Assembly (NCBI RefSeq): GCF_000613845.1 | Contig: NZ_BAJT01000007.1 | Coordinates: 1-64,000, forward strand | Direction: 5' to 3' | DNA: 64,000 nucleotides | Source: Asaia astilbis JCM 15831 | GTDB lineage: Bacteria > Pseudomonadota > Alphaproteobacteria > Acetobacterales > Acetobacteraceae | In this document: in pieces, positions 24,291-33,753 of the stretch | Layout of the letters: every line of letters starts with the position of its first letter | How positions within the stretch are numbered: the first letter of the stretch is position 1 | Notes under the pieces: model-generated | Told to the model about the DNA's origin: nothing | Databases searched by the model: none | The model's input: the letters and a program-made list of their open reading frames with translations, nothing else | Translations under genes and position numbers: made by a program

Positions 24291-25352
24291 TCAATCGAGC
24301 CAGGGTGGGGTGGGCAGATTTTTTCCCCGTAAGAAGGCGGGATTGAAGATTTTGGACTGATAGCGCGCCCCGCCATCGCAGAGGATTGTTACAATCCGAT
24401 GCCCCGGACCAAGGCGTTTTGCCACGCGAATCGCGGCAGCCACGTTGATTCCGGCCGAACCACCGAGCGAGATTCCTTCGCGATCCTGAAGCGAAAAGAT
24501 CTGTTCGAGCGCTTCGGCATCCGGAATGCGTTCGGCATCGTCAATTGTCACGCCTTCCAGATTACCCGTGACGCGAGACTGGCCGATCCCTTCGGTGATC
24601 GAGCCGCCCGAAACACTGAGGTCATTGGACTTCACCCAGCCATAAAGCCCCGACCCTTCCGGATCGGCGAGAACGATTTCAGGGCGTTTGCGCCCCGCCT
24701 TGTCAGCAAGCTCCCCCAGGCCCAGCGCGACGCCCGCCAGCGTGCCGCCGGTGCCGCAGGCGCAGGTGAAGGCATCGACCTGCCCGTCGAGCTGGTTCCA
24801 GATCTCGACGGCAGTAGTCGTGCGATGGCCTTCGCGATTGGCTGTATTGTCGAACTGGTTGGCCCAGACGGCATTCTCAGTTTCTTCGGCAATGCGGTGC
24901 GAGACATGCACATAATTGCCCGGATCGCGGAATGGCTTGGCAGGCACGAGACGCAGATCGGCGCCGATCATGCGCAGAAAGTCGATTTTTTCCTGACTCT
25001 GGGTCTCTGGCATCACGATAATGGTGCGATAACCGCGTGCCTTGGCGACCAGCGTCAGGCCGATGCCGGTATTGCCGGCTGTGCCTTCCACGATCACGCC
25101 GCCAGGTTTGAGGGTGCCACGCGCTTCGGCATCCAGAATAATGGCCAGAGCTGCGCGATCCTTCACCGACCCACCCGGATTCATGAACTCGGCCTTGCCG
25201 TAGATGTCGCAGCCCGTCGCTTCTGACGCCAGCCTTAGGCGGATCAGCGGAGTGCCGCCGATCGCACCGATCATACCGTCAGAAGGGTGCTCCCATCCCG
25301 GTGAGATGCCCTTGGGAAGCGCTGTTTTCGGGGTCTGCGTGGTCATCTGCAT
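24291..25352 (-). CDS. cysK: Cysteine synthase A-type PLP enzyme
   Basis: A fold-type II PLP enzyme of 353 residues that makes cysteine from O-acetylserine and sulfide. Seen: GNTPLIRL-like GGTPLIRL, the PLP lysine in NPGGSVKDRAA, phosphate-binding EGTAGNTGIGL, CGTGGTLAG, and GGSAGIN near the C-terminus. It is about 30 residues longer than typical CysK, with an N-terminal extension and a longer C-terminus; some such proteins are annotated as cysteine synthase-like. AGGA precedes the ATG at 25352; an ATG six bases inside is an alternative. It is divergent from a rhodanese gene, which fits a sulfur theme. Confidence 0.88.
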   Translation of the reverse strand: MQMTTQTPKTALPKGISPGWEHPSDGMIGAIGGTPLIRLRLASEATGCDIYGKAEFMNPGGSVKDRAALAIILDAEARGTLKPGGVIVEGTAGNTGIGLTLVAKARGYRTIIVMPETQSQEKIDFLRMIGADLRLVPAKPFRDPGNYVHVSHRIAEETENAVWANQFDNTANREGHRTTTAVEIWNQLDGQVDAFTCACGTGGTLAGVALGLGELADKAGRKRPEIVLADPEGSGLYGWVKSNDLSVSGGSITEGIGQSRVTGNLEGVTIDDAERIPDAEALEQIFSLQDREGISLGGSAGINVAAAIRVAKRLGPGHRIVTILCDGGARYQSKIFNPAFLRGKNLPTPPWLD

Positions 25353-25418
25353 TCCATCCTATACGTCTGCTATTTGAGAGTTTAACGTTGTCGCATGTAT
25401 TATAAATGAGGAAAAACG

Positions 25419-25819
25419 ATGGTCGACTGTATTTCAGCGCGCGACGCATGGGAACGCCTGAGTGCCGATAAGAATGCGGTTCTGATCGATGTGCGCACGC
25501 CGGTCGAGTGGCAGGCCGTCGGTTTACCCGACCTGTCCTCACTGGACAGGCAGGCCATCGCTCTGAGCTGGGACCTTATGACGCGGCAGGGTTTGCTCAG
25601 GCGCTGCGTGACGCCATTCCCTCTCTCCAGACTCCGATCCTGTTTCTCTGTCGCTCAGGCATGCGGTCGCAGCAGACGGCGGAACTGGCGGCTCATCTGG
25701 GGTACGAGACCAGCGTCAATATCATCGAAGGCTATGAAGGTCCGCCCGATTCATCCGGGCAGCGTGGCCGTGTCTGCGGCTGGCAGTTTCAGGATCTGCC
25801 CCGCTATTTCCCCGACTGA
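25419..25819 (+). CDS. Rhodanese-like sulfurtransferase (one frame break)
   Basis: A single-domain rhodanese of about 133 residues. Seen: VLIDVRTPVEW at the N-terminus and the active loop LFLCRSGMRS with the catalytic Cys. Rhodaneses move sulfane sulfur to thiol acceptors. The frame breaks after IALSWD; one extra C at 25574-25575 gives SWDPYDAAGFAQALRD and a full-length domain ending RYFPD. It lies divergently from the cysteine synthase gene with 66 bases between the starts and converges on the biotin operon. Confidence 0.87.
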
Positions 25820-25822
25820 CTG

Positions 25823-27208
25823 TCAGAAGCCGCAGGCGCGTAGCGTCTCGGCGAGTTTTTCGGCTTCAATGGCGACACGTTGCGGCGAAATGTCGTCGAG
25901 AAGCGGAATTTCTGCCAGAACAGTGACGTTGCCAAAATGCTCGATGGCGGCACGGTTCCCCGCATTGGGCACCCCACTCATGACCACCCCCGCGATCGGA
26001 ATGGCGCGTTCACGCAAAGCTGCCAGACTGAGCAAGGTGTGATTGATGGTCCCCAATCCGCTGCGGCAGACAAGAATGACCGGCAGGGAGAGAGTGGTGA
26101 GCCAGTCAATGAGCAGCGTGTCGTCATTGAGCGGTACCATGAGGCCGCCGGCACCTTCGACGACCAGCGGCGCGTTTGCCTGGGGTAATGTGAGGTCGTT
26201 CGGCCGGACCGTCACGTTCTCAAGCCTGGCCGCGTCCTGAGGTGACAGCGGAGCCTGAAAGGCATAGGCAGGTGGAATGAGGCGCTCGGGCGTCAGTCCG
26301 GCGAGCCCGCTGACGCTTGCCGTGTCTCCGTCTTCCTCACTCAGACCGGTCTGGAAGGGCTTCCAGTAAGTGGCGTTGAGAGCCTTAGTGAGAATGGCCG
26401 AAACAAGCGTCTTGCCAATTCCCGTGTCGGTGCCGGTCACGAAAAATCCCCGCCTTTTTTCGGCCGAACCAAAGGCTACCTGATAATCCATGCTCTGAGC
26501 GCTCCTGTCGAAATGCTGCATGACCCGGCGCAGATCGCGCGTTGTAAGGGGGTGACTGCCTGCCCTGGGTGTCGTGGCACCGATCGATTTCAGCTCAAGC
26601 AGAAACTGTCGGGCCGAAGCGACGGGATCGGTCAGGGGTGCGATGGTCCATGTGCCGGTCAGCGTCGATGGCCATTCGGCCTGCAGGGCGCGGTGATCGG
26701 GATAATCGGGGAAGCCACAGGCAAGGTCCAGGTCGTCGCAGGAGCTCCGCCACTGGGCGAAACTCCCTCGGGCCAGCGTCGTGACCTCGATACGTCCCTC
26801 TGGTGAGAGCAGTGCGCTCAGTCGCGCAAAAGCTGCATGTCGATTGCTGAACCATTGCAGGCAGAAATTGGAGCAGATCAGGTCGAAGGGACCGTCGAGT
26901 TCTGGATATTCGGCGTCCATGACGTGAAAGACAGCATCCGGGACCGAAGCGCGCGCGCGCTCGACCATTCGGGGCGAGAGATCGAGAGCGGTCAAGGACG
27001 CGTCAGGAAAGAGACGGCGAAGCTGACGTGTCAGGAGTCCCGTGCCACAGCCGAGTTCGAGAATGCGCCCGGGGGCAGGGCGATCAGCGTAACGCTTGGC
27101 CAGACGATCTGCGAGTTTGGTTGCTGCGAGGGCCTGTACCCGTGCTGCGCCTTCATATCCCTCTGCACTGTCGAAACGCGCAGCAATCTCACGGCGTGCC
27201 TCCGTCAT
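25823..27208 (-). CDS. Fused BioC methyltransferase and BioD dethiobiotin synthetase
   Basis: One continuous frame of 461 residues carries two biotin enzymes. Residues 1-225 are a SAM methyltransferase with LELGCGTGLLTRQL, LTALDLSPRMVERAR and FDLICSNFCLQWF, the BioC pattern (methylates malonyl-ACP to start pimelate synthesis). From about residue 240 comes BioD, with P-loop FFVTGTDTGIGKTLVSA, the KPFQTG segment and VEGAGGLMVPL, which closes the ureido ring to dethiobiotin. The two act at opposite ends of the pathway, so fusion is notable. It overlaps the BioH-like gene by four bases, forming bioF-esterase-bioCD. Confidence 0.9.
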   Translation of the reverse strand: MTEARREIAARFDSAEGYEGAARVQALAATKLADRLAKRYADRPAPGRILELGCGTGLLTRQLRRLFPDASLTALDLSPRMVERARASVPDAVFHVMDAEYPELDGPFDLICSNFCLQWFSNRHAAFARLSALLSPEGRIEVTTLARGSFAQWRSSCDDLDLACGFPDYPDHRALQAEWPSTLTGTWTIAPLTDPVASARQFLLELKSIGATTPRAGSHPLTTRDLRRVMQHFDRSAQSMDYQVAFGSAEKRRGFFVTGTDTGIGKTLVSAILTKALNATYWKPFQTGLSEEDGDTASVSGLAGLTPERLIPPAYAFQAPLSPQDAARLENVTVRPNDLTLPQANAPLVVEGAGGLMVPLNDDTLLIDWLTTLSLPVILVCRSGLGTINHTLLSLAALRERAIPIAGVVMSGVPNAGNRAAIEHFGNVTVLAEIPLLDDISPQRVAIEAEKLAETLRACGF

Positions 27209-27836
27209 GAAAGAGACTGTCGTGCTGAAGCGATGATCGCAGCGCAGCGTTCGGGCGCTGTAAGCGGCAAGAGGTGGCCTCCCTCAAGGGTCACGTGACG
27301 GGCTTCAGGGAAACTGGCCTGATGGAGCGCGTCGGAAACCAGCGGGTCGGAGTCTCCCTGAACGGCGATTACTGACGGTCCCAGAAGAGACGCGCGGCTG
27401 CGACCGTCACACTCGATAAGGTCGCTCAGCCTTCCTGCAATCGCGAGAGGTCGAGAGGGGCTGGGCAGGGCGGGCAAAACTCGAATTGCTGCCTGAACTG
27501 CGTCACGGTTTCTGCCGGGGCGTCCGTTAACCTCGCGAGCATCCGTTTCAGAACACGCGTAGGAATTCCCTGTTCGAAATCAGCGGCCTGACTGAAGCGG
27601 GAAAATCCGTTGAAAGCGATAAGCCCCCGGCAGTGCGGAAGCATATGCGTCAAAGACCACAGCGCCCCTGCGGAGTGGCCAATCGCCAGATAAGGCTCTT
27701 GCGGAAGCGTAAGGCAGGGCTCTTCCCTAGTATAGCCTTGGTCCAGAAACACGGCATCCGATGGACCGAGCGCTGTCCGCACGGCTTGCCAGAAACCGGA
27801 ATCAAAACTCCATCCGTGAAGAAAAACGAGTTTCAC
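27205..27836 (-). CDS. BioH-like pimeloyl-ACP methyl ester esterase (one frame break)
   Basis: An alpha/beta hydrolase with FLHGWSFDSGFW (oxyanion region), nucleophile elbow AIGHSAGALWS, acid in VQGDSDPLV and catalytic His in LEGGHLLPL. Position between bioF and bioC-bioD points to removal of the methyl group from pimeloyl-ACP methyl ester, as BioH or BioG do. The frame breaks after LSRLQEG; one extra base at 27430-27431 continues as LSDLIECDGRSRASL, giving about 210 residues, shorter than E. coli BioH. Overlaps of four bases with both neighbours show tight coupling. Confidence 0.83.
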
Positions 27837-29017
27837 TTCCGGTGATGCCGCAGGGCCGTCATGACAGCCTCGCCAAGGTGACGGATGGCGCTTTCGCTAT
27901 GGGCTGTGCTCAGAGCCAGGCGCAGCCGGGCCGAGCCGGGGGGAACGGTTGGAGGGCGGATTGCGATGGTAAGAAGCCCCTCCTGCTCGAGCGTCTGGGC
28001 TACGGCCAAAGACGTTCTTTCTTCGCCGATCATGACCGGGACGATTTGCGTGGTAGAGGCGCCTGTATCGATTCCGCCCTCCCGCAGCATCTCGCGCAGC
28101 ATGGCGGCATTCTGACGCAGTCTGAGGCGGTCGCTCTCGAGGCCCGGGACAATGTGGAGTGCGGCATCCATCGCCCCCAGCATTGGGGGGGAAGGGGCTG
28201 TGCTATAGATGAATCCCGATGCGCTGGTCATGATCCAGTCGCACAGCGCGCGCGATCCAGCGATGTAAGCGCCCATACTGCCCAGCGCCTTGCTGAAGGT
28301 GCCCATCACAAGATCGACCTCGTGGCCATGCGACAGACCTCGTCCCTGTGGGCCGAGAACACCTGTTGCATGCGCTTCGTCGAGATAGAAAAAGGCGTTG
28401 TACCGCTTCGCCAGAGCGCTGAGGGCCGCGATATCGGCCACATCGCCATCCATCGAGAAGACGCTCTCTGTCAGAATGAACCGCATGCCGGGCTCACCGG
28501 CGTGACGCTTCAACAGCGCTTCGAGATGGTTGAGGTCATTATGCCGAAAGCGGATCTGCCGCACATTTGCTGCCGCACAGCCTTGATGCATGCTGGCGTG
28601 ATTGAGCTTGTCGGCGAAGACCAGAGGAGTTTCACCAGTCTGCTCCCGGGCGACCCGGAACAAGGCAGGCAGGACGGCAGCATTGGCCTGCCAGCCTGAG
28701 GCGAAAAGCAGAGCCGCTTCGGTGCCCTTGAACGCAGCAAGCCGGGTTTCAACCTGCTCGTGAAGATCGAGCGTACCGGAAACAAGTCTGGAGGCGCGTG
28801 CACCCGTACCGTGCTGCAGTGCCCAATCGGCGCTGCGCTCACGCAGCAGGGGATGACCCGAAAGCCCAAGGTAGTCGTTCGATGAAAAATCGAAAACGGC
28901 CCGTCCCCGATGCCATAGCTGGTCCGGTGTGCGATGCATGGGACGCACCCGGCGACGCAGGGAACGGGAATCGAGGGAGTCGAGAGCCTGTTTGAGAAGA
29001 GGGTCGAAACGCGTCAT
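27833..29017 (-). CDS. bioF: 8-amino-7-oxononanoate synthase
   Basis: A PLP enzyme of 394 residues that joins pimeloyl-ACP and alanine to form KAPA. Seen: DFSSNDYLGLSGHP, GTGARASRLVSGT, NHASMHQG, YLDEAHATGVLGPQGRG and the PLP lysine in MGTFSKALGSMGAYI. It heads the biotin operon and overlaps the esterase gene by an ATGA junction. No BioR-type operator (TTATCTATAA-like) was seen in the 110 bases upstream. Confidence 0.95.
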   Translation of the reverse strand: MTRFDPLLKQALDSLDSRSLRRRVRPMHRTPDQLWHRGRAVFDFSSNDYLGLSGHPLLRERSADWALQHGTGARASRLVSGTLDLHEQVETRLAAFKGTEAALLFASGWQANAAVLPALFRVAREQTGETPLVFADKLNHASMHQGCAAANVRQIRFRHNDLNHLEALLKRHAGEPGMRFILTESVFSMDGDVADIAALSALAKRYNAFFYLDEAHATGVLGPQGRGLSHGHEVDLVMGTFSKALGSMGAYIAGSRALCDWIMTSASGFIYSTAPSPPMLGAMDAALHIVPGLESDRLRLRQNAAMLREMLREGGIDTGASTTQIVPVMIGEERTSLAVAQTLEQEGLLTIAIRPPTVPPGSARLRLALSTAHSESAIRHLGEAVMTALRHHRK

Positions 29018-29126
29018 GGCTTGTCCCTGCCGGTGCGGTCAGGCCTTGTCAATCTTCTGGACTGTTGCTCGGTCGCTGCAGATCAGTATGGCCTGTCATG
29101 ATGAGCATCAGGCTAACAAGCCGCGC

Positions 29127-29987
29127 TTATCGAGCGCCTGTGGCTTTGCGATAACCACGGCGCCCGAGATAGGCGAGCAACGGCAGAGCCAAGCGGAGCA
29201 GGGCGGGATTCATCATGCAGAACCGACCAAACAGACCGTCGACGGCCGGTAGAAAACGCTCCGCTCTGGGATGAGCCAATTGGCTGACGATAGTTTTTGC
29301 GACCAGATCGGGATCGAGGGGCGTGCTGACATAGTTGAGGATCGATCCTCCCTCCTGCATTTCGCGAGCCAGCATTTCGGTCTGAACCGCACCGGGGAAG
29401 ACCGAGCTGACATGAATGCCTTGCTTGGTCACTTCCTGTGCGAGCGAAAGAGCGAAGTTGCGGAGTCCCGATTTTGCGGCCGCGTAAACGGCGCTGCCTG
29501 AGAGCGGGATGACCGCCGCCATCGAATTGACGAACACGATCCGCCCTTCTCCTGCAGAAATCATTTGGGGAAGTAAGTGGCGTGTCAGCACGATCGGCGA
29601 GCTGAGATTGAGCATGATTTGCGCGGCGATGGCCTTGTCATCCGCCTGAGCGACCGGCGCGGGCGCGATTGTACCAGCACAGTGAATGACGGCGAAAACC
29701 GTTTTGTTCTCCTGCGTGATAAGCGCGCAGGCTTGGGTTACGGCGTCGGGCAGACCCAGATCGCACGGGATATGAGTGAGTGAGGGCGTCTCAAGAGCCG
29801 GTTTCGAGCGGCAGAGCGCGATAACATGGTAATTCTGCGCAAGAAGTCGTTTGGCGATGAGAAGGCCAATTCCGCCTGATGCACCGGTGAGCACGACCGT
29901 TTTGAGACGTTCGGGCATCTGGCCCTGATCGGGCGCATGCGGCAGAGGCGCGTGGGAGTTGTCCTGCAAGGGGGAAGAAGCCGTCAT
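29127..29987 (-). CDS. SDR-family oxidoreductase
   Basis: A short-chain dehydrogenase of about 286 residues from MTASSP (29987); an upstream start at 30038 would add 17 residues. Seen: VVLTGASGGIGLLIAKRL, HCAGTIA in place of NNAG, a serine in VNSMAAV and YAAAKSG with the catalytic Tyr and Lys. The C-terminal tail (PALLRLALPLLAYLGRRGYRK) is hydrophobic then basic, suggesting membrane contact. It is on the same strand as bioF, 110 bases upstream of it in transcription, so it could be read into the biotin operon. Substrate unknown. Confidence 0.82.
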   Translation of the reverse strand: MTASSPLQDNSHAPLPHAPDQGQMPERLKTVVLTGASGGIGLLIAKRLLAQNYHVIALCRSKPALETPSLTHIPCDLGLPDAVTQACALITQENKTVFAVIHCAGTIAPAPVAQADDKAIAAQIMLNLSSPIVLTRHLLPQMISAGEGRIVFVNSMAAVIPLSGSAVYAAAKSGLRNFALSLAQEVTKQGIHVSSVFPGAVQTEMLAREMQEGGSILNYVSTPLDPDLVAKTIVSQLAHPRAERFLPAVDGLFGRFCMMNPALLRLALPLLAYLGRRGYRKATGAR

Positions 29988-30118
29988 GGGTCTGTCATAA
30001 CCCTGAATTCCGATGCGAGACATGCCCATTTGAAGCACTAAGTGGTTTTTTCGCTGCCGCTCCTGTCCTTCTCTTATGAGAGAGGGGCGGGAACGGCAGA
30101 TAAGGTCTAGTCAGAGCT

Positions 30119-30547
30119 TCAGTTCAGGCGGCCAAAATTGCGAAAATCCTGCTTGGTCTTGTCTGAAAGCGCTTTGATGCGGTCGTGTTGTGCTTTCTGA
30201 TCGGCCTTCAATCGGTCGATCTTCTCTGTGCGCTCATGTTTGAGCTCGTCGAGCTTGTTTTTCTGCGCATCGATTTTGCCTTGAAGCTTTTCGCGCTCAC
30301 GTGCCGGAGCGTTGGTGTACTTGTCGCGCAGATTGTCGATTTTCTTCTGACGGGCTTCAGCCTCGGCGCGGTTTTTGTTTTGCCAGTTCTGCACGCGATC
30401 GTTGAGGCAATTTTCCTTGTTGGCCATACGGCCAATCAGGTCCGATCCGGAGGAATTCTTGTTGCATCCAGAAGTCTGGGCGTAGGACAGGGGCGATGAG
30501 ATGAGTGCCGTCAATGAAAAGGCGACAGCGAGACTTTTCTTAAGCAT
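30119..30547 (-). CDS. Small exported coiled-coil protein, unknown function
   Basis: A 142-residue protein with a clear signal peptide (MLKKSLAVAFSLTALISSPLSYA, cleavage near 23), a short Cys-containing segment (GCNKNSSGS and ENCLNDRV), then about 90 residues of highly charged heptad-like sequence (KIDNLRDKY, EKLQGKIDAQKNKLDELK, EKIDRLKADQKAQ). It is likely a periplasmic coiled coil, with two cysteines that could form a disulfide. I do not recognise a family. Signal and codon use support a real gene. Confidence 0.65.
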   Translation of the reverse strand: MLKKSLAVAFSLTALISSPLSYAQTSGCNKNSSGSDLIGRMANKENCLNDRVQNWQNKNRAEAEARQKKIDNLRDKYTNAPAREREKLQGKIDAQKNKLDELKHERTEKIDRLKADQKAQHDRIKALSDKTKQDFRNFGRLN

Positions 30548-30632
30548 AATGCCTCTCGTGTAACTACTAACTCCCTGTCATAGATCGTTTTAATGTGTCG
30601 AATATGCGGCACGACCTGATCGATTGTGCCGA

Positions 30633-31720
30633 TCAGGTCGTCTTCTTCTTCGAACGGTTTCTTACCTTTTCGAGGAAAATTCGTGCATCGACCACGTCGA
30701 ATTTCTGCGCCTGCGCCCGACCTCGCGCCATATAGTCGGCTCTTAAATCCGGGTCGTTAATCAGACTCAACATGGCCTGTTCGAGCGCATCGCCGTCATC
30801 CGGCAATGCGAGCAGGGCAGCGTTGCCGACGACCTCGGGGAGTCCGCCTCGGGGGGACGCAATTACGGCGGCCCCGCTTGCCATGGCCTCAAGGCTGTCA
30901 GGCCGAAGGGCTCGGGCCACCGACTGGGAACGACGACGATCGAGGCTGCCGCCATGGCTTCGAGCACCTGATGATGCATCTGATAGCCGCAAAGCGTGAT
31001 CCCGGCAGCGCGGGCATTAGCCTCGACACGATCGACAAAGGTCGTGCGCGGTGAATTGAAGCGAAGACGGTCTGCGCCGATCATGGCGGCACGCCAGCCC
31101 GGAACCTTGGCGCTGATCGCGGCCCAGGCCCGGACAAAGGCATCGGCTCCTTTGTCTGAAACCATGCGGCCAGCAAACAGGATAAGCTTTTCTCGCTCGG
31201 CTGGCGGCGGAGGGAGCGTCGAGAGGTCGAGACAGTTCGGCATGAGCGTCACCGGACCATCATCCAGATCTTCCAGAAAGCGTCGACGTACCCAGAGCGA
31301 GACCGCAAACACGCGGACGCGCTGCATAAGCTCCTGCCTCTGGCGGGGGCGTCTGGCTCCCTGCATGTCCTGCGGGTCGTTATGCAGGATAAGATGAACC
31401 GGGATACCGCATTTGCTCAATGCCCGTGCCAGAGCCGGGCGATTATGTACTTCGATGAGGTCTGGTTTCTGCCGGCGAATCTCACGCTGGCACGCCACGC
31501 GGTATCGTGTGCCAGGGCGGCGCCAGCTGTGAATGCCCCCCGGTTTCGACATGCCGATGAAGCGTCCGCCCGGTAGGGGATCATCGGTGATTTCCGAGCC
31601 AAGGATGACATCCTCCGGTGACGCAAGGCGAGACACCAGCAGACCGATAGCCCCGGCCCGGTTGGGTGCGTAGCCTTCGCGGCGGGGAAGAACGGTGACA
31701 ACCTTCATGGCCTTACTCAT
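30633..31720 (-). CDS. GT4-type glycosyltransferase (one frame break)
   Basis: A GT-B fold transferase of about 362 residues. Seen: N-terminal VVTVLPRREGYAPNRAGAIGLLV, LIEVHNRPALARAL, the switch region LILFAGRMVSDKGADAFVRAW, and the donor-site motif EPFGLTALEAMASGAAVIAS. The last motif is only reached after repairing a break at 30893-30894 by one base; as written the N-terminal frame ends at TALRPWQAG. It resembles lipopolysaccharide or capsule sugar transferases. It overlaps the Nudix gene by eight bases. The sugar is unknown. Confidence 0.83.
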
Positions 31721-32345
31721 AATCCGTCGCGAGACCTGGCGTATCGTAGTGATCGAACATGCGCGCCAGTTGAGACGGCAGTAACCGACCCAATGAAAGG
31801 TCTTCCGGCAAGTCGGTGCGGCCAAACCAGCCGATGCCCGAGGTTTCCAGATTATCGATGGTGGGTTGGCCTCCGGTTAGTCGGCAGAGGTAGAAAACTT
31901 TCGCACAGCTGAAAAGATCGGGCGGGTGTCCCTGCCTTGTTCGGTCCCATAATGCCGCGAGTTTGACGATCTCGGCCGTATAGCCGCTTTCCTCAAGGAT
32001 CTCCTTGAGCGTGTTTTGCGCGGTGGTGAGATTAACATCGGCCCAGCCGCCGGGCAGGGTCCAACGATCCTGATCGATGGCCTCCCGCACCATGAGAATC
32101 TGACCCTCATTATTGAAGACAGCACCCCGGACATCGATTTTTGGGGTCGCATAGCCAAGTTCATGCGTCAAAAGCGCGAATACGGCTTCAGGCGTCGACG
32201 TACCAAGCTCGGCGAGCATTTTCGCGGAGATCTGTCTCAGCTGCTCGTACCGCTCACGGTCATAGGGGTTCTGGCAGAAGGTAAGTCCATTCTGCGCGAT
32301 TGCCTGCACGTCCCTTGCCCAGGTCAGCCATTGCGGTTCGCTCAT
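31713..32345 (-). CDS. Nudix hydrolase with N-terminal Nudix-associated domain
   Basis: A 210-residue protein: a helical N-terminal domain (about 1-65) like that of ADP-ribose/NADH-type pyrophosphatases, then a Nudix fold with ILMVREAIDQDRWTLPGGWADV. The Nudix box reads GWADVNLTTAQNTLKEILEE, so the first Glu of GX5EX7REUXEE is Leu and the Arg is Lys; the metal-binding EILEE part is kept. It should hydrolyse a nucleoside-diphosphate-linked compound. It is upstream of, and overlaps, the glycosyltransferase gene. Confidence 0.83.
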   Translation of the reverse strand: MSEPQWLTWARDVQAIAQNGLTFCQNPYDRERYEQLRQISAKMLAELGTSTPEAVFALLTHELGYATPKIDVRGAVFNNEGQILMVREAIDQDRWTLPGGWADVNLTTAQNTLKEILEESGYTAEIVKLAALWDRTRQGHPPDLFSCAKVFYLCRLTGGQPTIDNLETSGIGWFGRTDLPEDLSLGRLLPSQLARMFDHYDTPGLATDYE

Positions 32346-32558
32346 CTCGGGGTCCCTTCGCTTACTCCCTGATATAGACCGGAAATCCGTGCGTGCAAAA
32401 CGGCCTTCGTTCTGCAGGTGATGGCGTCCCGGCGCGTGTCAGAATGATGAAGACTCACGTTGGATGGCAGCCAAGGTCACGCGAATATCTTGAGTTTTGC
32501 CCCCTTCTTTGCCACATCCAACCCCATCTTTCATGACGCTCGGAAAACGGATCCTCAC

Positions 32559-33662
32559 GTGAAAATTAATGGCACGCCTTATCGCAGCGTCTGGCGCGAC
32601 GCACAGGACCCCAGGCTGGTCCATATTTTCGATCAGACCAAACTGCCCTGGTCGCTCGACATTCTCTCCCTGCGTGATGAAGCTGAAGTCGCGCATGCGA
32701 TCCGTACCATGCAGGTACGCGGAGCCCCCCTGATTGGGGCCGTCGCCGTGTACGGGCTCGCCTTTGCGCTGCAAAAGGACGCTTCCGATGCCGGGCTTGA
32801 ACAGGCAGCAGCAATGCTGGTCGAGACGCGCCCGACGGCGATCAATCTGCGTTGGGCCATCGAGCGCATGGTGGCCCATCTCAGCCCGCTCGATCCCGAA
32901 GCGCGCGTCGAGGCGGCCTATAAGGAAGCCGATGCGATCTGTGACGAAGATGTTCAGGTTAATGAGTCGATCGGGCGCCATGGTCTGGAGCTGTTCCAGG
33001 CGCTTTGGGAGAAGCGCCGTCCGGGTCAGGAGCGTCTGAACATCCTGACCCATTGCAATGCAGGATGGATTGCGACTGTCGACTGGGGCACGGCACTGGC
33101 CCCTATCTATATGGCCCATGATGCCGGGTTGCCCGTGCATGTCTGGGTCGATGAAACCCGCCCCCGTAATCAGGGCGCGCTTCTCACGGCATGGGAGCTC
33201 GGCGCCCACGGCGTGCCGCATACACTGGTCGCCGATAACGCAGGCGGCCATCTGATGCAGCATGGCGATGTCGATATTGTTATCGTGGGTACCGATCGCG
33301 TGACGCGTCAGGGAGACGTGGCCAACAAGATCGGGACGTATCTCAAGGCTCTGGCAGCTCATGACAATGACGTGCCTTTCTGGGTGGCTCTGCCGTCGTC
33401 CACCATCGACTGGCGTGTGACCGATGGCGTGACGGAAATCCCCATCGAAGAGCGCTCCGGCGAGGAAGTGACCTATGTTCATGGTCTCGACGAGCAGGGT
33501 CAGGCAGCCCGTTTGCGGGTTACCCCTCAGGGCACAAAGGCTGCCAACCCGGCTTTCGATGTGACACCTGCACGCCTAGTTTCGGGGCTGATTACCGAAC
33601 GCGGACGCTGCGACGCCAGCGCCGAAGGTCTGGCTGCCCTGTTCCCCGATCAGGCTGGCTGA
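32559..33662 (+). CDS. mtnA: S-methyl-5-thioribose-1-phosphate isomerase
   Basis: MtnA converts methylthioribose-1-phosphate to the ribulose form in methionine salvage. The GTG at 32559 begins MKINGTPYRSVW, the usual family start; an in-frame ATG at 32460 would add 33 unlike residues. Seen: MQVRGAPLIGAVAVYGLAF, ILTHCNAGWIATVDWGTALA with the conserved Cys, and VGTDRVTRQGDVANKIGTY with the catalytic Asp. No other salvage genes are in the window. The two starts differ only at the N-terminus. Confidence 0.92.
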   Translation: MKINGTPYRSVWRDAQDPRLVHIFDQTKLPWSLDILSLRDEAEVAHAIRTMQVRGAPLIGAVAVYGLAFALQKDASDAGLEQAAAMLVETRPTAINLRWAIERMVAHLSPLDPEARVEAAYKEADAICDEDVQVNESIGRHGLELFQALWEKRRPGQERLNILTHCNAGWIATVDWGTALAPIYMAHDAGLPVHVWVDETRPRNQGALLTAWELGAHGVPHTLVADNAGGHLMQHGDVDIVIVGTDRVTRQGDVANKIGTYLKALAAHDNDVPFWVALPSSTIDWRVTDGVTEIPIEERSGEEVTYVHGLDEQGQAARLRVTPQGTKAANPAFDVTPARLVSGLITERGRCDASAEGLAALFPDQAG

Positions 33663-33753
33663 GGCAGAGCCAGGCAAGGGCGGCACTTGACCAGAGGGCC
33701 GCTCTTGTTCCTATTTCCTTATTCATGAACCCGCGCTGTTCGGCGCTCGTTAC

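Noticed and set aside
29018-29126. A BioR-type operator in front of bioF
   Set aside because: No TTATCTATAA-like palindrome was found in the spacer.
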